This document shows, piece after piece, positions 1-12,261 of a DNA stretch of 64,000 nucleotides. The stretch lies in assembly GCF_024586455.1 (NCBI RefSeq), contig NC_065920.1, positions 16,144,144 through 16,208,143 of the forward strand, in the 5' to 3' direction. Positions within the stretch are counted from its first letter, which is position 1; each line of letters opens with the position of its first letter. Made by a program: the position numbers and the translations under genes. Under the pieces are notes generated by a model, which saw nothing but the letters and a program-made list of their open reading frames with translations, was not told the origin of the DNA and did not search any database. This DNA is from Bactrocera neohumeralis. Its lineage: Eukaryota > Arthropoda > Insecta > Diptera > Tephritidae.

Positions 1-104
1 AGTTAAGGACGCGAATCGAGCACCAATACTACAAGTGGTAGAAATAACGGGTTTTTCAATAAGAATGCTACAAAAGTTTGTTTTGAATAAAAGAAAAGCG
101 GTTG

Positions 105-985
105 GTATGGTACTCGTTTTCTTTTGCATGGTCACCACGAGCAAGCTTCCAGAAGTCCACACGCTGAACCCAATTTACGACGGCATAAATCGGCCGATAC
201 TACTGCAATTTTACGTTCGATATGCGTACGAAGTTCATCAATCATCGCTGGCTTGCTGGCATAGATCATAGACTTGACGTAGCCTCACAAAAAATAGTCT
301 AACGGGGTTAAATCACACTACCCAGGCGGTCAATTGACTAGGTCAATTCTGGAGATAACACGTTCACCAAACTTGGTTTTCAATTAATCGATTGTGACAT
401 TCGCTGTGTGGCTTGTGGCACCGTCCTGTTGGAACCACATATTGTCCAAGTACATATAATTCAATTCGGACCAAAAAATATTCGGTTATCGATGAGCGGT
501 AGCGATTCCCATTCACAGTAACGTGCCGGTATTGATTATCACGAAAGTAGTACGGCCCAATGACGCCACCGGCCAATAAACCGCACCAAACCGTAATTTT
601 TTCGTGATGCAGAGGTGACTTACGGGGTACGTGTGGATTGCTGCCTGACCAATAGTGCATATTTAGCTTATTGACAAAGTCATTCAGAAAGAAATAGCCT
701 CATCGCTGAAGATGATTGGTCGATGAAACTCTGGATTATTTTCAAGTTGTTGCTTAGCCCAATTCACGAACGTGCGACGATTCTGGTGGTCAAGCGGCTT
801 CAGTTCTTGCGTCAATTTGATTTGGATGTAGGCCAAGATCTTTTCGCAAAATTGACCACAATGACGTCACAGAGATGCCCAACGCTTGAGAACGACGTGT
901 GAGAGACTGATTTGGGTCTTCCTTAATTGATGCGCTAGGCGACAGCAATATTCTCGACACTACAGGCACTTCTTTGTCTCACTGG
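105..985 (-). pseudogene. Tc1/mariner-superfamily-like DDE transposase remnant
   Basis: Read on the minus strand from about 985 down to 105, conceptual translation in shifting frames gives most of a cut-and-paste transposase. In order it shows a helix-turn-helix-like stretch (QSLTRRSQALGISVTSL), an FSDEA block (first acidic residue), the motif EKITVWCGL, a WFQQDGATSHT block (second catalytic Asp), a PP..CDLTPLDYFL block (third acidic position) and a degraded C-terminus. Several frameshifts and stops break it, so it cannot be functional. The block order and the spacing of the acidic residues fit the DDE_3 type of the Tc1/mariner superfamily. The exact family is not assigned. No terminal inverted repeats were recognised, and the 3' end may continue beyond the window start. 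Confidence 0.75.
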
Positions 986-996
986 CACGGAACATT

Positions 997-1300
997 TTGT
1001 ACTGTGCCTGTGGATTCAAATTTTTCCACTTGCAGCTGTACTCATTCAATTTATCGAAGATTTTGCCGAAGAATCTTGGTTTGCGGGCTTACGAAATCCA
1101 ACTCGTACAAGAATTGAAGACGAGCAATCAGCAAGTGCGTTGCACGTTCGGTGGGTGGGCCCAAAATGAGATGGTCACCGAACCCGATTTTCATAAGAAA
1201 AATTACTGCCAACGAAACAACCAATTTATTGAAGAAAACTTTTGGTTTAAACACATAGCATCTCAGTGTGTAGTAGCACACATATATTGCTACAGGTAGC
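997..1300 (+). pseudogene. Second transposase fragment, opposite orientation
   Basis: Plus-strand translation gives LGLRAYEIQLVQELK, then FGGWAQNEM, then EPDFHKKN. This is the N-terminal half of a transposase of the same general type as the minus-strand remnant at 105-985, whose matching part is encoded by roughly 860-740. The fragment stops before the catalytic blocks and runs out of similarity near 1300. The two remnants therefore lie head to head and overlap in content but not in position, so two insertions or an inversion are needed. No promoter or terminal repeat was recognised. Confidence 0.6.
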
Positions 1301-1388
1301 CTTATTCTATTTCTAAGGACGCTGATGTGCTCTGTGGACCTTAATAGGTTTCTAGAAAAATCGTTTAATTATTTTTCTCACTACGGAG

Positions 1389-1553
1389 CTATTCTTTGAT
1401 AACATAGAGACCAACGACAAAGGTTTGATCCGATGCCGTCAGCTTCGTGACATCCACTTTCTTGGTCAGCTGGTACCAAGTGACCCACTCAGTATCCTGA
1501 GTACCTCGATCAACGGTTGCACACAAAATACTCGTAGATACGATTCTTTCATA
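1389..1553 (-). other. Short coding-like fragment, unidentified
   Basis: A 54-codon open frame on the minus strand ends in TAG at 1391-1389 and begins just after a TGA near 1556. The conceptual peptide has ordinary-looking composition (for example TQDTEWVTWYQLTKKVDV) rather than the Asn/Lys/Ile-rich shadow typical of this AT-rich DNA. No start codon, splice site or family is recognised. It could be the last piece of a decayed host gene or of a transposable-element gene, or it could be chance. Confidence 0.25.
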
Positions 1554-2137
1554 TCACCATAACAGATGAAATCTACGGCTTCTAAAATGCTACAGTGGAC
1601 AACAGAAGTTTATTTCTGGGTTCCACTGCCCCAGTAACCATTAATCTCGCTTTTAAATGAAGCAAAAAATTATCGCAATATCGATTTTCTTGCTGAAAAC
1701 CGATTCATTGCAACAGCTACCAGAAACCGTCAGAAAACACAAATATTCTCATAATCCACTAACGCAACTTTTACTTTCAAAACGAAAAGCTAATAGACGC
1801 CTTTATGCGCAATTCATTATCACCTAATGAGCGTGAAAACAAAACGGTAATCACACGCGACCTGCCACCGCAATTAACAGTTTAGCAAGTTGCAATAATC
1901 GCATGTGTCGAACCATAGAGCGGAACGGAACGATAGAGTGGTGCCTTATGGAGAATAATGGAAAAAATAAAATGCATATATGCCCGCTCGAAGAAAGCGA
2001 TAAACGAAAAGCATTTTCATAGTCAGCCGAGCATGGTCTGCGCACACGCAGCGGCATTGTGGTGTGAGAAGAGTAGAGAAGGTAAATGGTGAATTCCAAA
2101 TGCAAAAAAAGCAAGAAGAAACCCCACTTTCGTCCGC
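1554..2137. other. Non-coding stretch, nothing recognised
   Basis: Mixed-composition sequence without a convincing frame on either strand, transposon motif or tandem repeat. Confidence 0.5.
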
Positions 2138-2765
2138 AGCCTTCACACATATTAAGGTTCCATACAAGAACTTGATTTTGGTCGGTCATTTTGTATGGCA
2201 GCTATATGCTATACTCATCCGATTTGAAATTTTTTTTCGGGGAATGCATCAACTGCATAAGTTAATGGCCCATGCCAAATTTCATGATGATATCTCGCCA
2301 AATAAAAAATATTTCCATACAAGGATTTGATTCTGAACGGTCAGTTTGTATGGCAGCTATATGCTATAGTAGTCCGATCTGAAAAAAACTTACAGAGATT
2401 ACATCATTGTCTTAGCCAATAATTCGTGCAGAATTTCTTCAAGATATCTCGTCAAATGATAAGGCTTTTCATAGAAGAACTTAATTTTGCTCGGTTAGTT
2501 TGTATGGCAGCTCTGAAAATTTTTTTCGTCTATTGCATCAACTGCGTAAGTTAATGGTCCATGTCAATTTTCATGAAGATATCTCGCTAAAAAAAATTTC
2601 CATACCAGCTCTTGATTCTGATAGATAATTTTATATGCCAGCTATATGTATGCTATAGTTGTTCGATATCCGTTATTCCGACAAATAAGCAGCTTCTTGA
2701 AGAAAAAATAATGGGTGCCAAATTTCAGTTCGATATCTGAACAACTTTATATAAAAATACACATT
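2138..2765 (-). repeat. ~154-bp tandem-repeat element, copy 1
   Basis: About four degenerate units with period near 154 bp. Each carries the core seen across the window (GTATGGCAGCTATATGCTAT followed by a TCCGATCT-like word) and a gaagatatctcg/caaataaaa/tttccatacaa linker. Orientation is opposite to the copies that end in the CTTCGG hairpin. The element ends here with the unique 5'-side piece (dipyrimidine-poor CAAATTTCAGTTCGATATC) and has no clear termini, so it is truncated. No coding capacity is visible. Confidence 0.85.
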
Positions 2766-4239
2766 TTTCTGAAACACAACCACACATCACTTATATTTCC
2801 GAAAATTTCGAACTTTTTCTAAATGCGTTGACTTAACACTGGCTACCCGCTGTGAGACCTTCCTGCCCTTTCAACTATGCCCGTGTGTAGTTTGCTTCCA
2901 TTATTTAACAAAATTGTTGAGCTGTAATTAAGATTGCACACACAACAACAACAACAAACGCATGCATTCATAATTGAGTGCAAAAACAAAGCAATAATCA
3001 AAATAGAGTATTAAAAAACCACAGCACACATAATTTATGCGACTAACAACAACAATTTTGAAGTCAATATACGTTGTTGTTAATGTTGTTGATATTGTTA
3101 TTGCTTTTCTTTTCGTCCAGCCCATCCAGCTTGTGGCTTAAATGCGAATATGATGTGCTGTCGATTTTATTAGTCACATGTTGTTGTTGTTGCTATTGTT
3201 TTCGGCCCTGCCCTGCCACTTCTTAATTACCAACTTCAATTCAATTTTAAAACCATTTTCGAGACGCTTAAAATTTTCACTTTAGCATAAACTGTATCCG
3301 GCAGTCGCACACACACACACAGTAACGTGTGACACAAAAACAACACACTAAAAAAGCAAACCGAAGCCGCCACGACAAGTGAGCATTGCCGAAATCAGCT
3401 GCAGCAGGAGAGCAAATTAAACAAAAAAAAAATAAAAACAAAAAAAAAAAATAAAAACAACAAAATAAACAAAAACAACATCAAAATGTGCCACAAAAAA
3501 CATATGCAACTCCTTTGGGGCGTTCTTTGCTGCTTTGGTCATTTTGTTGCATTCAACGCGGAGCTAAGAGCAAGCTCAACAACAACACAGGAATACACCA
3601 AGAATTATGATGAATTTGTTCTTAGCATGCACAAGTTGTAGCAGCACCGCCGAAATGCGAATTTCGTATGCAACAGTCATTGAGGGGTGTGTTGCCGCCA
3701 CAGCGCTGGCCGCAAAAAACGCACTCAGACCGAAATTGCGAAATATCCTAATAAAATTTTCTGCACCGCTCTCTCTCCCTGCACCTTTCGTGCAACTTTT
3801 TGTGGCACCGAAAAGATTGTGCTGATTGTTGGTGCGACGGTTGGCGCGTTTGAGGGTTGCACATTTCATTATTTGCCACGCAAAAATTTCGCCTCACATT
3901 AGACGTGCGTGTAGAGCCAGTGCCGAGCACTCACACATATCCACACCTGAGTGGAGTAACAGTGTTGTATATTTGTACAGCCGTTTGTTGCATGCAGCAA
4001 GTTTAGTGTGTAGTTCTTCGCTTTCCTGTTTTGCTTAAATTTTCGGCAAAAATCGGTGGTGGACACAGTAGCAAATGGCCAAGGACCCGGCGTGGCAAAC
4101 AGAAGCATTTTAAGATATTCTCAAAAGCATGCGCATTTCAATGCGATAAATACCGTTGAGGCAAACATATAGCGGCTTTTAATGAGTTGCATCAAGGCGA
4201 AAGCAGTCACAGTGTGTTGTGTTGGCGGAAGATAGGCAC
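2766..4239. other. Non-coding DNA with simple repeats
   Basis: Contains CAACAA and GTTGTT runs (2940-3200), a short CA run near 3310, an A-rich tract at 3420-3480 and ordinary AT-rich sequence. The block at 3480-4040 is somewhat richer in GC, but neither strand shows a frame with recognisable domains. No gene is supported. Confidence 0.5.
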
Positions 4240-5060
4240 AAAGTCATTTGTCTTGATTCTGATCGATCAGTTTGTATGGCTTGTATATGCTATAGTGGTC
4301 CGATCTGAATAATATCTTCGGAGGTGGTAGCGACGTCTGGAATAATAATCTATGTAAAATTTCAAAAAGATATCTTGACAAAAAAAGAGCTTTCCATACA
4401 AAGACTTGATTCCGATCATTCAGTTTGTATGGCAGTTATATGCTATAGTGGTCCGATCTGAATAATTCCTACAGGGATTATAGCCTTATTGCGGGAAATA
4501 ATATTCGTCAAATTTCGTGACGATATCTTGTAAAATAAAAGAGCTTTCCATACAAGAACTTGATTTTGTTCGTTCACTTTGTATGACAGCTATATGCTAT
4601 AGTGGTTCGATCTGAATAATTTCTTCGGTGATTGTAGCAATGTCTTTAATAACAATCTGTGTTAAATTTCATGAAGATAGATTCACAAATAAAAGAGCTT
4701 TGCTTACAAGGACTTGATACCGATCATTCACTTTCTATGGCAGCTATATGCTATAGTAGTCCGATCTGAATGTGTTTTTCGGAGACTATAGCGTTACTTC
4801 TTAAAATAATATGCGCTAAATTTCGTGAAGATATCTCGAGAAAAAAAAAAGTTTTCCATACAAGGACTTCATTTTGACCGGTCCGTTTGCATGACAGCTA
4901 TAGCTTATAATAATCGGATATCGGCGGTTTTGACAAATGAGCAGTTTCTTGGGAAGAAAAGGACTTGTGAAAATTTTCAAAACAATATCTCAAGACCTGA
5001 GAGACTAGTTAGCGTATATGCAGACAATTGGATATGGCAAAATCGACTCGGAGGAAATTA
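4240..5060 (-). repeat. ~154-bp tandem-repeat element, copy 2
   Basis: Five units. The GTATGGCAGCTATATGCTAT-like core recurs near 4268, 4421, 4575, 4733 and 4885, a period of 152-158 bp. The array is followed by the non-repeated 5'-side segment of the element, seen in reverse orientation (gacaaatgagcagtttctt, then aaaatcgactcgg near 5040). The hairpin end is missing. Units differ by scattered substitutions and small indels, so this is an old copy. Confidence 0.9.
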
Positions 5061-7376
5061 ATCGAAAAAAATATTATCATGTGGTTATATTGTCTTCAGC
5101 TGCATAACAGTAGCAGCTGAGTACCAACTTTTTCCCGTTTACTTCACAGTTTCAGCCAGAAGTGAGCTCTACTTTTCGGCCTGCCATGACATAAATTTTG
5201 ACTGACAACTATTTGGATGGCACTGTGCGCCAGTACCACATCCCCAGCCAGATTCGTAGGCACTTTCTTGCTACAATCAGCGTTACAGTGTGTGGTGCAT
5301 ATTTAATTTTTCGGCAAGTAACGCTTCTTCGCCAATTTTAACGCTGCCGTTGCGCAAGCGCCCTTCTCCAAAGCCCCCATTTGCCTCCATTTGCGGGCTA
5401 TTAAGCCAAGCACAGCTTGTAGACACTACTGGTTAGCGGATAACCAGATATGTCCATTGTCAATGCATCGCCTGTATTTCCACTTAATTTTGGTTTCAAG
5501 TTTTGTTTTGTTGCTTTTGCGTAAATGATTGTTGCAACTGTGGGACGCTTAAAAGTGAATTTCAAAAATTCGCAGTTGATTTTAAGTTGCAACGCACGCA
5601 TGCAACGAATGTACAAATGAGTGGTTGCATAGTTGTTGCTGTTATTTTTGTTGTTGCTGCTGTTGCGCATTCACAATTTTTATGATGAACGCTGCCGCCG
5701 CTGTCAGTGCGCTCAAATCGCTGACAAAACGAATAATTGCAAACATCAATAAAAATTCAACGAAAAAAATACAACAACAACAATAAAAAACACAACAAAC
5801 GAAATTTTAACGAAAATTCATTAAAGACAAGCAAAAGCTGGCCGTTGAATGCGTGCGGCTTGCCAAAAAAAATCAAAAAAAAAAAACAACAAAAACGTCA
5901 AATCAAAGACGAAAACTGAAATTCAAGCAAAAACAAAAACAACGCTACGACATAACAGCGACATAAAACAGTCAAATAACCCGAAAAAGGCTGTCTACAG
6001 CAAATTAGCATTCTTGGGCAATTCTTGCGAGAACTCGACAATTTCGTGCGCAGCTTGCCAACCTGGCACTGCCGCCTGGCCGCTAGCTGCTGATGAGTGC
6101 GCGCCAAACAAAGAAAAATGGCAAAAAGCCAACGACAGCTCCGCTACATTTTCGCAAAAATTTTGCAACACAATTTTATATCAACATATTTCCAATAAAA
6201 ACTCCGTACAGGCTGTCGCACAGTGGCAGCGCGCGGCGGCCAGCGACGGCCAACGACGCGCACGCATACCGAAGACTGAAGACTAAAGCAACAAACTTGA
6301 TTTAACGCAATTCATTGCCATTTTTAATTGTCGGTCAAGTACGCCGCGCGGCGCATTGCATATCGGCCCCGCGCGTCTACTGGCGCTGCCTCATTTTCTC
6401 ACTGCTCAAATCTCACTTCGCCGGCCAACTGCCAGCGGCACGGTGGCGGCGTGGAAGCGCGATTTCGCTAAGTATGCTCAAGAATGGTAGCATAAAATTT
6501 GTAACGCGTCTGTTAAACTGTTCGCTTTATGGCGCTAGAATTTTTATAGTCGCCGTTGGTTGTTGCTTTTACAGCTTCGCTGCTGTTTTTCGCTTTTTTT
6601 TTGTGGCCGGCTGTTTTGTTGTTATAAAATTTATGCTGCGCTACATTTTTCTTGATTTGCAGACTGACAATCTTTGTTGTAGTCGTAGTTGTTGTTGTTG
6701 TTGAAATGTTGTTGTGTGCTTTATTGTTACAGTTTGCATTTCGCAGTTTTCGTTCTGTATGCCTACTGTGCCTTTGACCCCTTACCACACGCTAGCATCC
6801 ACACTCAGTTTTTATTATACCCAAGGAACGTTGAACTGCGGCGCTTCATTTGAAAGTAAGCGCCGCAGCCTCAGCAGCGTTAGACGAAAATTTGTGTGCG
6901 CCATAAAAAAAGGCAAAGTCAGTTAATTGCTTCACATGTTCTCTGGGGGGGCTGTTGTTGCTTCTTTAATGTTCTTTTCTGTCTTTTTGCAACACTGCCG
7001 CAGACCCGGTAACAAGCCTTAAAGAAACCGTTTTATTTTTAATATATACCGTAATTAATTTACGATTGAAAAAATTAGGTTAACTGTAAAAAGGCCGGAA
7101 AGAATGTTTCACATCTTTTCAATTGACACACTCGCGGCATGTTGGTAGCTATGCATGTGTGTGTGCCTGCAATGTGGCATAGTGACACAATGTGTGCGGC
7201 AAGCATGTGAAAAGTGGCGTAAAGTGCAAATATTTTCGATGAAACTGATGTGCATAAAAAAATATTGCAGATTGAAAACTTCAATATGTATATACATATG
7301 TATACTTATGTACATAATATGTATATAGCATATAGCCATATCTTTATTCATTATATATTATAATAATTAACGCGCC
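5061..7376. other. Long non-coding region with a GC-richer core
   Basis: Between about 5690 and 6930 the sequence is richer in GC and in CAA/GTTGTT runs than its neighbours, as is common for fly regulatory or 5' untranslated DNA. Open frames exist on both strands, but their conceptual products are low-complexity (Lys/Asn-rich or Leu/Phe/Cys-rich) and show no domain. A first non-coding exon cannot be excluded. Around 7290-7370 there is a TATA/CATA microsatellite-like tract. No gene is supported. Confidence 0.4.
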
Positions 7377-7995
7377 AAATAGTCTGTAACGGTTTGAGAT
7401 ATCGGACCGAAATTTTGCACAAGTGCTTTTCTCACAAAGAAGCTGCTTATTTGTCAGAACCGCCAATAACTGTTAACTATAGCATATAGCTGCCATACAA
7501 ACTGAACGATCAGAATCAAGTCCTTGTATGGAAAACTCTTTTATTTGACGAGATATATTCACGAAATCTTGCACAGATTATTACCTAAGCCATCGCTACA
7601 ATCTGCGAAAAAATTATTCGCATCGAACTATTATAACATATAGTTGTCATACAAACTGAACAATCAAATTCAAGCCCTTGTATGGAAAACATTTTTATTT
7701 GACAAAGCATCTTCACAATATTCGGCACCAGTTATTTTCTGAAGCATTGCTACAATCTCCGAAGAAATTTTTCAGATCGGACCACTATAGCGTATAGCTG
7801 CCATACAAACTGAACGATCAAAATCAAGTCTATGGATGGAAAACTGTGTTATTTGTCAAGATATCCCCACGAAATTAGGCACCCGTTATTGCCTAAAGCA
7901 TTGCTGCAATCTCCGCAAAAAATTTTCAAATCAGACTACTATAACTTATAGCTACCATATAAACTGAATAATCAAACTCAAGTCCATGTACGGAA
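7377..7995 (+). repeat. ~154-bp tandem-repeat element, copy 3
   Basis: Forward orientation: it begins with the unique segment (gagatatcggaccgaaatttt) and continues into four units with the core catacaaactgaacgatca at about 7495, 7650, 7804 and 7958 (period near 155 bp). Both the palindromic 5' end and the hairpin 3' end are absent, so the copy is truncated at each side. Confidence 0.88.
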
Positions 7996-9138
7996 AGGAA
8001 ATTATTAAGTCTTTCTAACCACATTTTTACTGAGAGAAAATGTCGCTAAAAATATATACTTATTCAAAATACTCAAACAATTTATACAAGTAAGTATGAG
8101 TATGAGTATGTCCATGTACTATGTATGTATGTGCATGTGTGGCCACAAAGTAAGCCTGTTAATTTGCATATGCTTTGTTTTCAAGCCCGTACATACACCA
8201 ACGCTAACAGCTCATGCCATAAATTTAGTGGCAAAAACAACAACAACTCTGGCAATACAGCTAGTTATGCCAAAGCGTAAAATCCGTGTTTGGAAATTAT
8301 AAACGCACATTACAGTCCAGTCGAGGGTGCTGATAGCGGTGACACCCTGGCGAATGCTGCCCACAGACGCAGACACAGCTGTCAACCAACTCAGCGAGCT
8401 AAAAGCAACTAAAATACACTTAGAATCAAAAAGAAATGTATAAGTAAAGCAAAATAATTATTTAAGAGCCAAGGCATTGCGAGAAGTAAAAGAATTGAAG
8501 GCAGCGGTTACATAGTAAAATAATGCATATATAAAAGTAAAGGCAAATTTTACTTAGATATGTGAAAATATCACTAAGCGATTAGCTTAGCACTCTGCTT
8601 ATGCACAGATAAAAGTTTCGTACACCAATTCAGCATTTCGCAGCGTTTATGAAAATTGGGAAAATTTCGTAATGAGGCGCTATAATTTAAAATTTCACAT
8701 ATTTACAGCAACATAAGTACAGGCATACATATATACACTGAGGCAGACATATGAGCGTTCAAGATAAAAGTATAAACTTTCGAAAGAGATATTCTAGGCT
8801 GCTGGCGCAATCGACGACCTAGCCTAGCAAATATATTATATCTTTGTTATTATTGTTGTTGCTGTCGCTTTATTGCTGCTGTTGTATGCTGTAGTTATTG
8901 TTATCTGTTTTAGTGTAGTTTTCATATGAACTTGTTTGCAGATGATTTGTTTCGGTCAATGGCCATTGTTGGCTGGCCAGCAGCCAGTGTATCGAGCGCA
9001 GCGCAGCTAAGCAGCTTTGGGGCGAGCGAGCAAACGCCTAACTGGTTATAGGGACTGAGCGGCGGACTGCCGGGTTGTCTGCTTGACTTATTGGTCGGCG
9101 AAAACATAAACAAAAAAGCGTTACAACAACAGCAAATA
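7996..9138. other. Non-coding DNA
   Basis: Includes a short TATGAG repeat near 8093-8113 and CTG/GTT runs near 8850-8900. Conceptual products on both strands are short and without recognisable domains. Confidence 0.45.
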
Positions 9139-9790
9139 AAGAAGTTTCTATACACGAATTCAATTTTGAACGTTCAGTTTGTATGGCAGGTATATGCTAT
9201 AGTGGTCCGATCTGCAGACTTTCTTGGAAGAAGTTACAGTTGCTTTGGAGAGTAATCCTTGCCCAATTTAGTGAATATATCTTGTCAAGTAGAACCGATT
9301 TCCCTACAAGGGCATTAATTTCATTGCTCATTTCGTATGGCAGCTATATGCTTTAGTGGTAAGATCCAAAAATTTTTTTGGATATCGTAACAGTACTTTG
9401 GGAGATAGTCCATGCCAATATTTTGTGTAAATATATTGTCAAATAAAAAAGGTTTTCATACAAACACTTGATTTCAATCGTTCAGTTTGTATGACAGCTA
9501 TATGATATAGTTGTCCGATCTAAACAATTTCTTCAAATATTCCACCATTACCTTAGGTTATAATACACGCCAAATTTAGTGAAGATATCTTATCAAATAA
9601 AAAAGTTTCTCATACAAGAACTTAATTTTGAACGTTTAGTTTGTATGGCAGCTATATGCTATAGTGGTCTGATATCGATGGTTCCAGCAAATGGTAAGCT
9701 TCTTGATAAGAAAAAGACTCGTAAAAAATTTCAGATCGATAACTCACAAACTGAAAGAATAATTCGAATATATAAAAATTTAATAAACCC
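9139..9790 (-). repeat. ~154-bp tandem-repeat element, copy 4
   Basis: Four units with the cagtttgtatggcagctata-type core near 9174, 9331, 9484 and 9640, then the unique 5'-side segment in reverse (cagcaaatggtaagcttctt, ttcagatcgataactc). No hairpin terminus and no palindromic terminus are present. Confidence 0.88.
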
Positions 9791-11340
9791 CCTATAGGGA
9801 ATAAAAAAACGTGACGTTGGATGCCAAGTCTTTGAGAAAAACTAAATAAATTCACCGAAATATACAAATTTAACAGCAATATAAGCAGACACTGTAAAAA
9901 AAGCTCACACCCATGCATGCTGTGGCATTTGAGCCGCGCTGTCGAAATAGCACCAAAATTTGTAGCATACTAAAGACTTAAGCAACGAACTCGTGTAACT
10001 CTGTATATGTGTGTCTGGGGCGCAGCTTCGCTTCGGCTGCTCGTACGATAGACTAACGGCCCTTAATTGTTCTAAGGTTCTCTTTTATTTATTTTCGTTT
10101 TTCGTTTTCGTAGTGCCGCGATTTATTAGAATCCATTTGCTGTGATCTGCTGCTTATCAAGCAGACACTTTACGGCGCATAGCTTACCCATAATTTAACT
10201 GACAACTGCTTATTAATCGAAATTTTCTACTTTTTAACATTTTTGTTTTTCTTTTTTGGCGTTTTGGATTTGCGGCCAGTCACTGCTGGCAGCCGGCAGT
10301 TCAAAAATTAAAATTTTTTCAATTATTCTTTGCCACATTTTTGGCCTCACTGCTGCCCTTCACTACCGTATTGTGTCGGATATGGATGAAATAAGGTAAA
10401 AGAACTTACATAGTACCTGCCTTCACAATTAGCTGCGCTTTTCTAAACTCAGCATGGCTCAGATGATTCTATATAGTATATACAATTGGTATGTATTTGT
10501 TGCTATTAATAACCATTAATTTGATTGATTGTGCCAGCGAGTGCAATGCATTGAAGAACTGAGGCGGCAGTGCCTTACATTTGGGTTGCCAAATGTTGGA
10601 AATTCTACTACAAACAAAATCGTATATGAAAATTATGTGAAGTAACTTATTCATACTAGAGTTTGATGAACTAGTTCGATTTTCCATCTCACCATCACAT
10701 TTCAGTTGAAAAATAATTTGAAATTTATCGCTCACTTTCCAAAGCTACCATTTTTGAAACTTATATAATTAAGATAAAATTATAATGACTACATCTAAAC
10801 ATAATTAACTCCACATGAGCTCAATGTTCCGCTCAATTTCTCAAATACAAAATAGATTGACTTTAATAGCAACTTAGCTAGACTTCAAACATGCCGTTAT
10901 TAAAAGTTATACAACTTTAGTGAAAATAAAAAAATGCAAGTTTAAATATGTATGAGCAATTTAAGAGATACATATATAGTCACTAAAAAAATAAAAATAA
11001 ATGCCAAAATCACATTTTCCCACAATTGAAAAAAATATTGTGAGCTTTACAACAACATTTTATACCCGATTGCATTTAATACATTTTTGATTCATAATAA
11101 AAATGCCAATTTCGCTACCTTCTCCGTCTTAATAAGCCATTAATTTGCATTTTTATCGATTTTCAACTTCTGAGCTATGTATGATGACAAACAAATCGAG
11201 CGGAAACAGCACATTCGTCTTGCTAATTAAGGCAACACACCCAAATATGTTTCAGCGACGGCGGTAATTTAGTTTTATGTGGCGCAATAAAATTGGCGAA
11301 ATAAATCTTGCGAATATTTAAATAACATCGGAAAAAGTAC
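9791..11340. other. AT-rich non-coding DNA
   Basis: No frame on either strand shows a domain or an extended non-repetitive composition, and no tandem repeat was recognised. The 10010-10400 part is less AT-rich than the rest. Confidence 0.45.
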
Positions 11341-11560
11341 AGAAAAAATAAAAAAAAATAACAAAAAAAATAAAAAATTTAAAAAAATATATATTAAAAA
11401 AAAACAACTAATAAAAAAAAATAAAAGAAAGTAAAATAAAAAAAATACTTAAAAAATAATAGAAAAAAATAGAAAAAAATATAAAAAAATTAAAAGAAAA
11501 TAAAAAAATAACAAAAAATTACAAAAAATAAAAAAAAATAAAAAAAGAACACAAAAGATA
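11341..11560. repeat. A-rich low-complexity tract
   Basis: Roughly 220 bp consisting almost wholly of A-runs broken by single T, C or G (aaataaaaaa-type). It yields a spurious Phe/Tyr-rich frame on the minus strand. Confidence 0.9.
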
Positions 11561-11723
11561 GTGAAAAAGTAACAAGAACTATCAGGAAGGAATCGATTTT
11601 CCAAAATTTAAAATATAGCAATACACATATGTACATATGTACATATAACAAAAAATAAAAAAAATAACACAATGTACATATGTACATATGTATTTCACGT
11701 AAATTGAGACATAAAGCTCCTTC

Positions 11724-12034
11724 AAATCGTCATCTAAAATGCAAAGTAACATAACATAACTATTCATAAGTTTACACGCAAAGGAAAAACGATATCATAG
11801 AAACCAATAATATTGAAAAAAACATTTAAGTTTTGGTTATAAAGTGGTTATATATTGGTTATAAAAAGGTTATATATTGGTTATCTAATGGTTATATATC
11901 GGTTATAACTGACAGCGAAAGCTGGAAATTTTATGCTACATATCTATAACATGTAGTGAATTGTAATAATAATAAGAAACTCAATTTCGATTTTTTAATG
12001 CTACGTTGTTTTGCATTTTAGGTGACGAAATATA
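11724..12034 (-). mobile_element. MITE-like inverted-repeat element, copy A
   Basis: The left end carries ATCTAAAATGCAAAGTAAC after a TCGTC word, and the right end carries the complement, GTTGTTTTGCATTTTAGGTG, followed by ACGAAATATA. These are imperfect terminal inverted repeats of about 25-30 bp. Between them is a run of GGTTATATATTGGTTAT-type units (five or six, about 17 bp each, 11835-11910). The copy is the reverse complement of the one at 24328-24612, sharing ends, minisatellite and flanking internal words. It is about 310 bp and has no coding capacity. The superfamily is not recognised; the flanks suggest a TA-rich target. Confidence 0.8.
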
Positions 12035-12261
12035 GAGTGTGAAGAAAAATTGTTTTTCTTATTATTTTTGAATGAATTTTTATGTTTGAAAGTAGGAAAA
12101 TACATACAAGGAAGTGATAGGTTTGGGTATAACTACACATGATTTCCAAAAGCCGGGGAAACACCTGCAGATGTTGCGAAAGTAGTCAACATTCATTTTT
12201 TGAGGAAATCGTGAATGATTTACAAACAAATTTGGTACTTTTATTACACATAGAAAAATAT

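Noticed and set aside
5849..6286. 145-codon plus-strand open frame
   Set aside because: Begins in an A-rich tract (poly-Lys/Asn) and lacks any domain; may be untranslated sequence.
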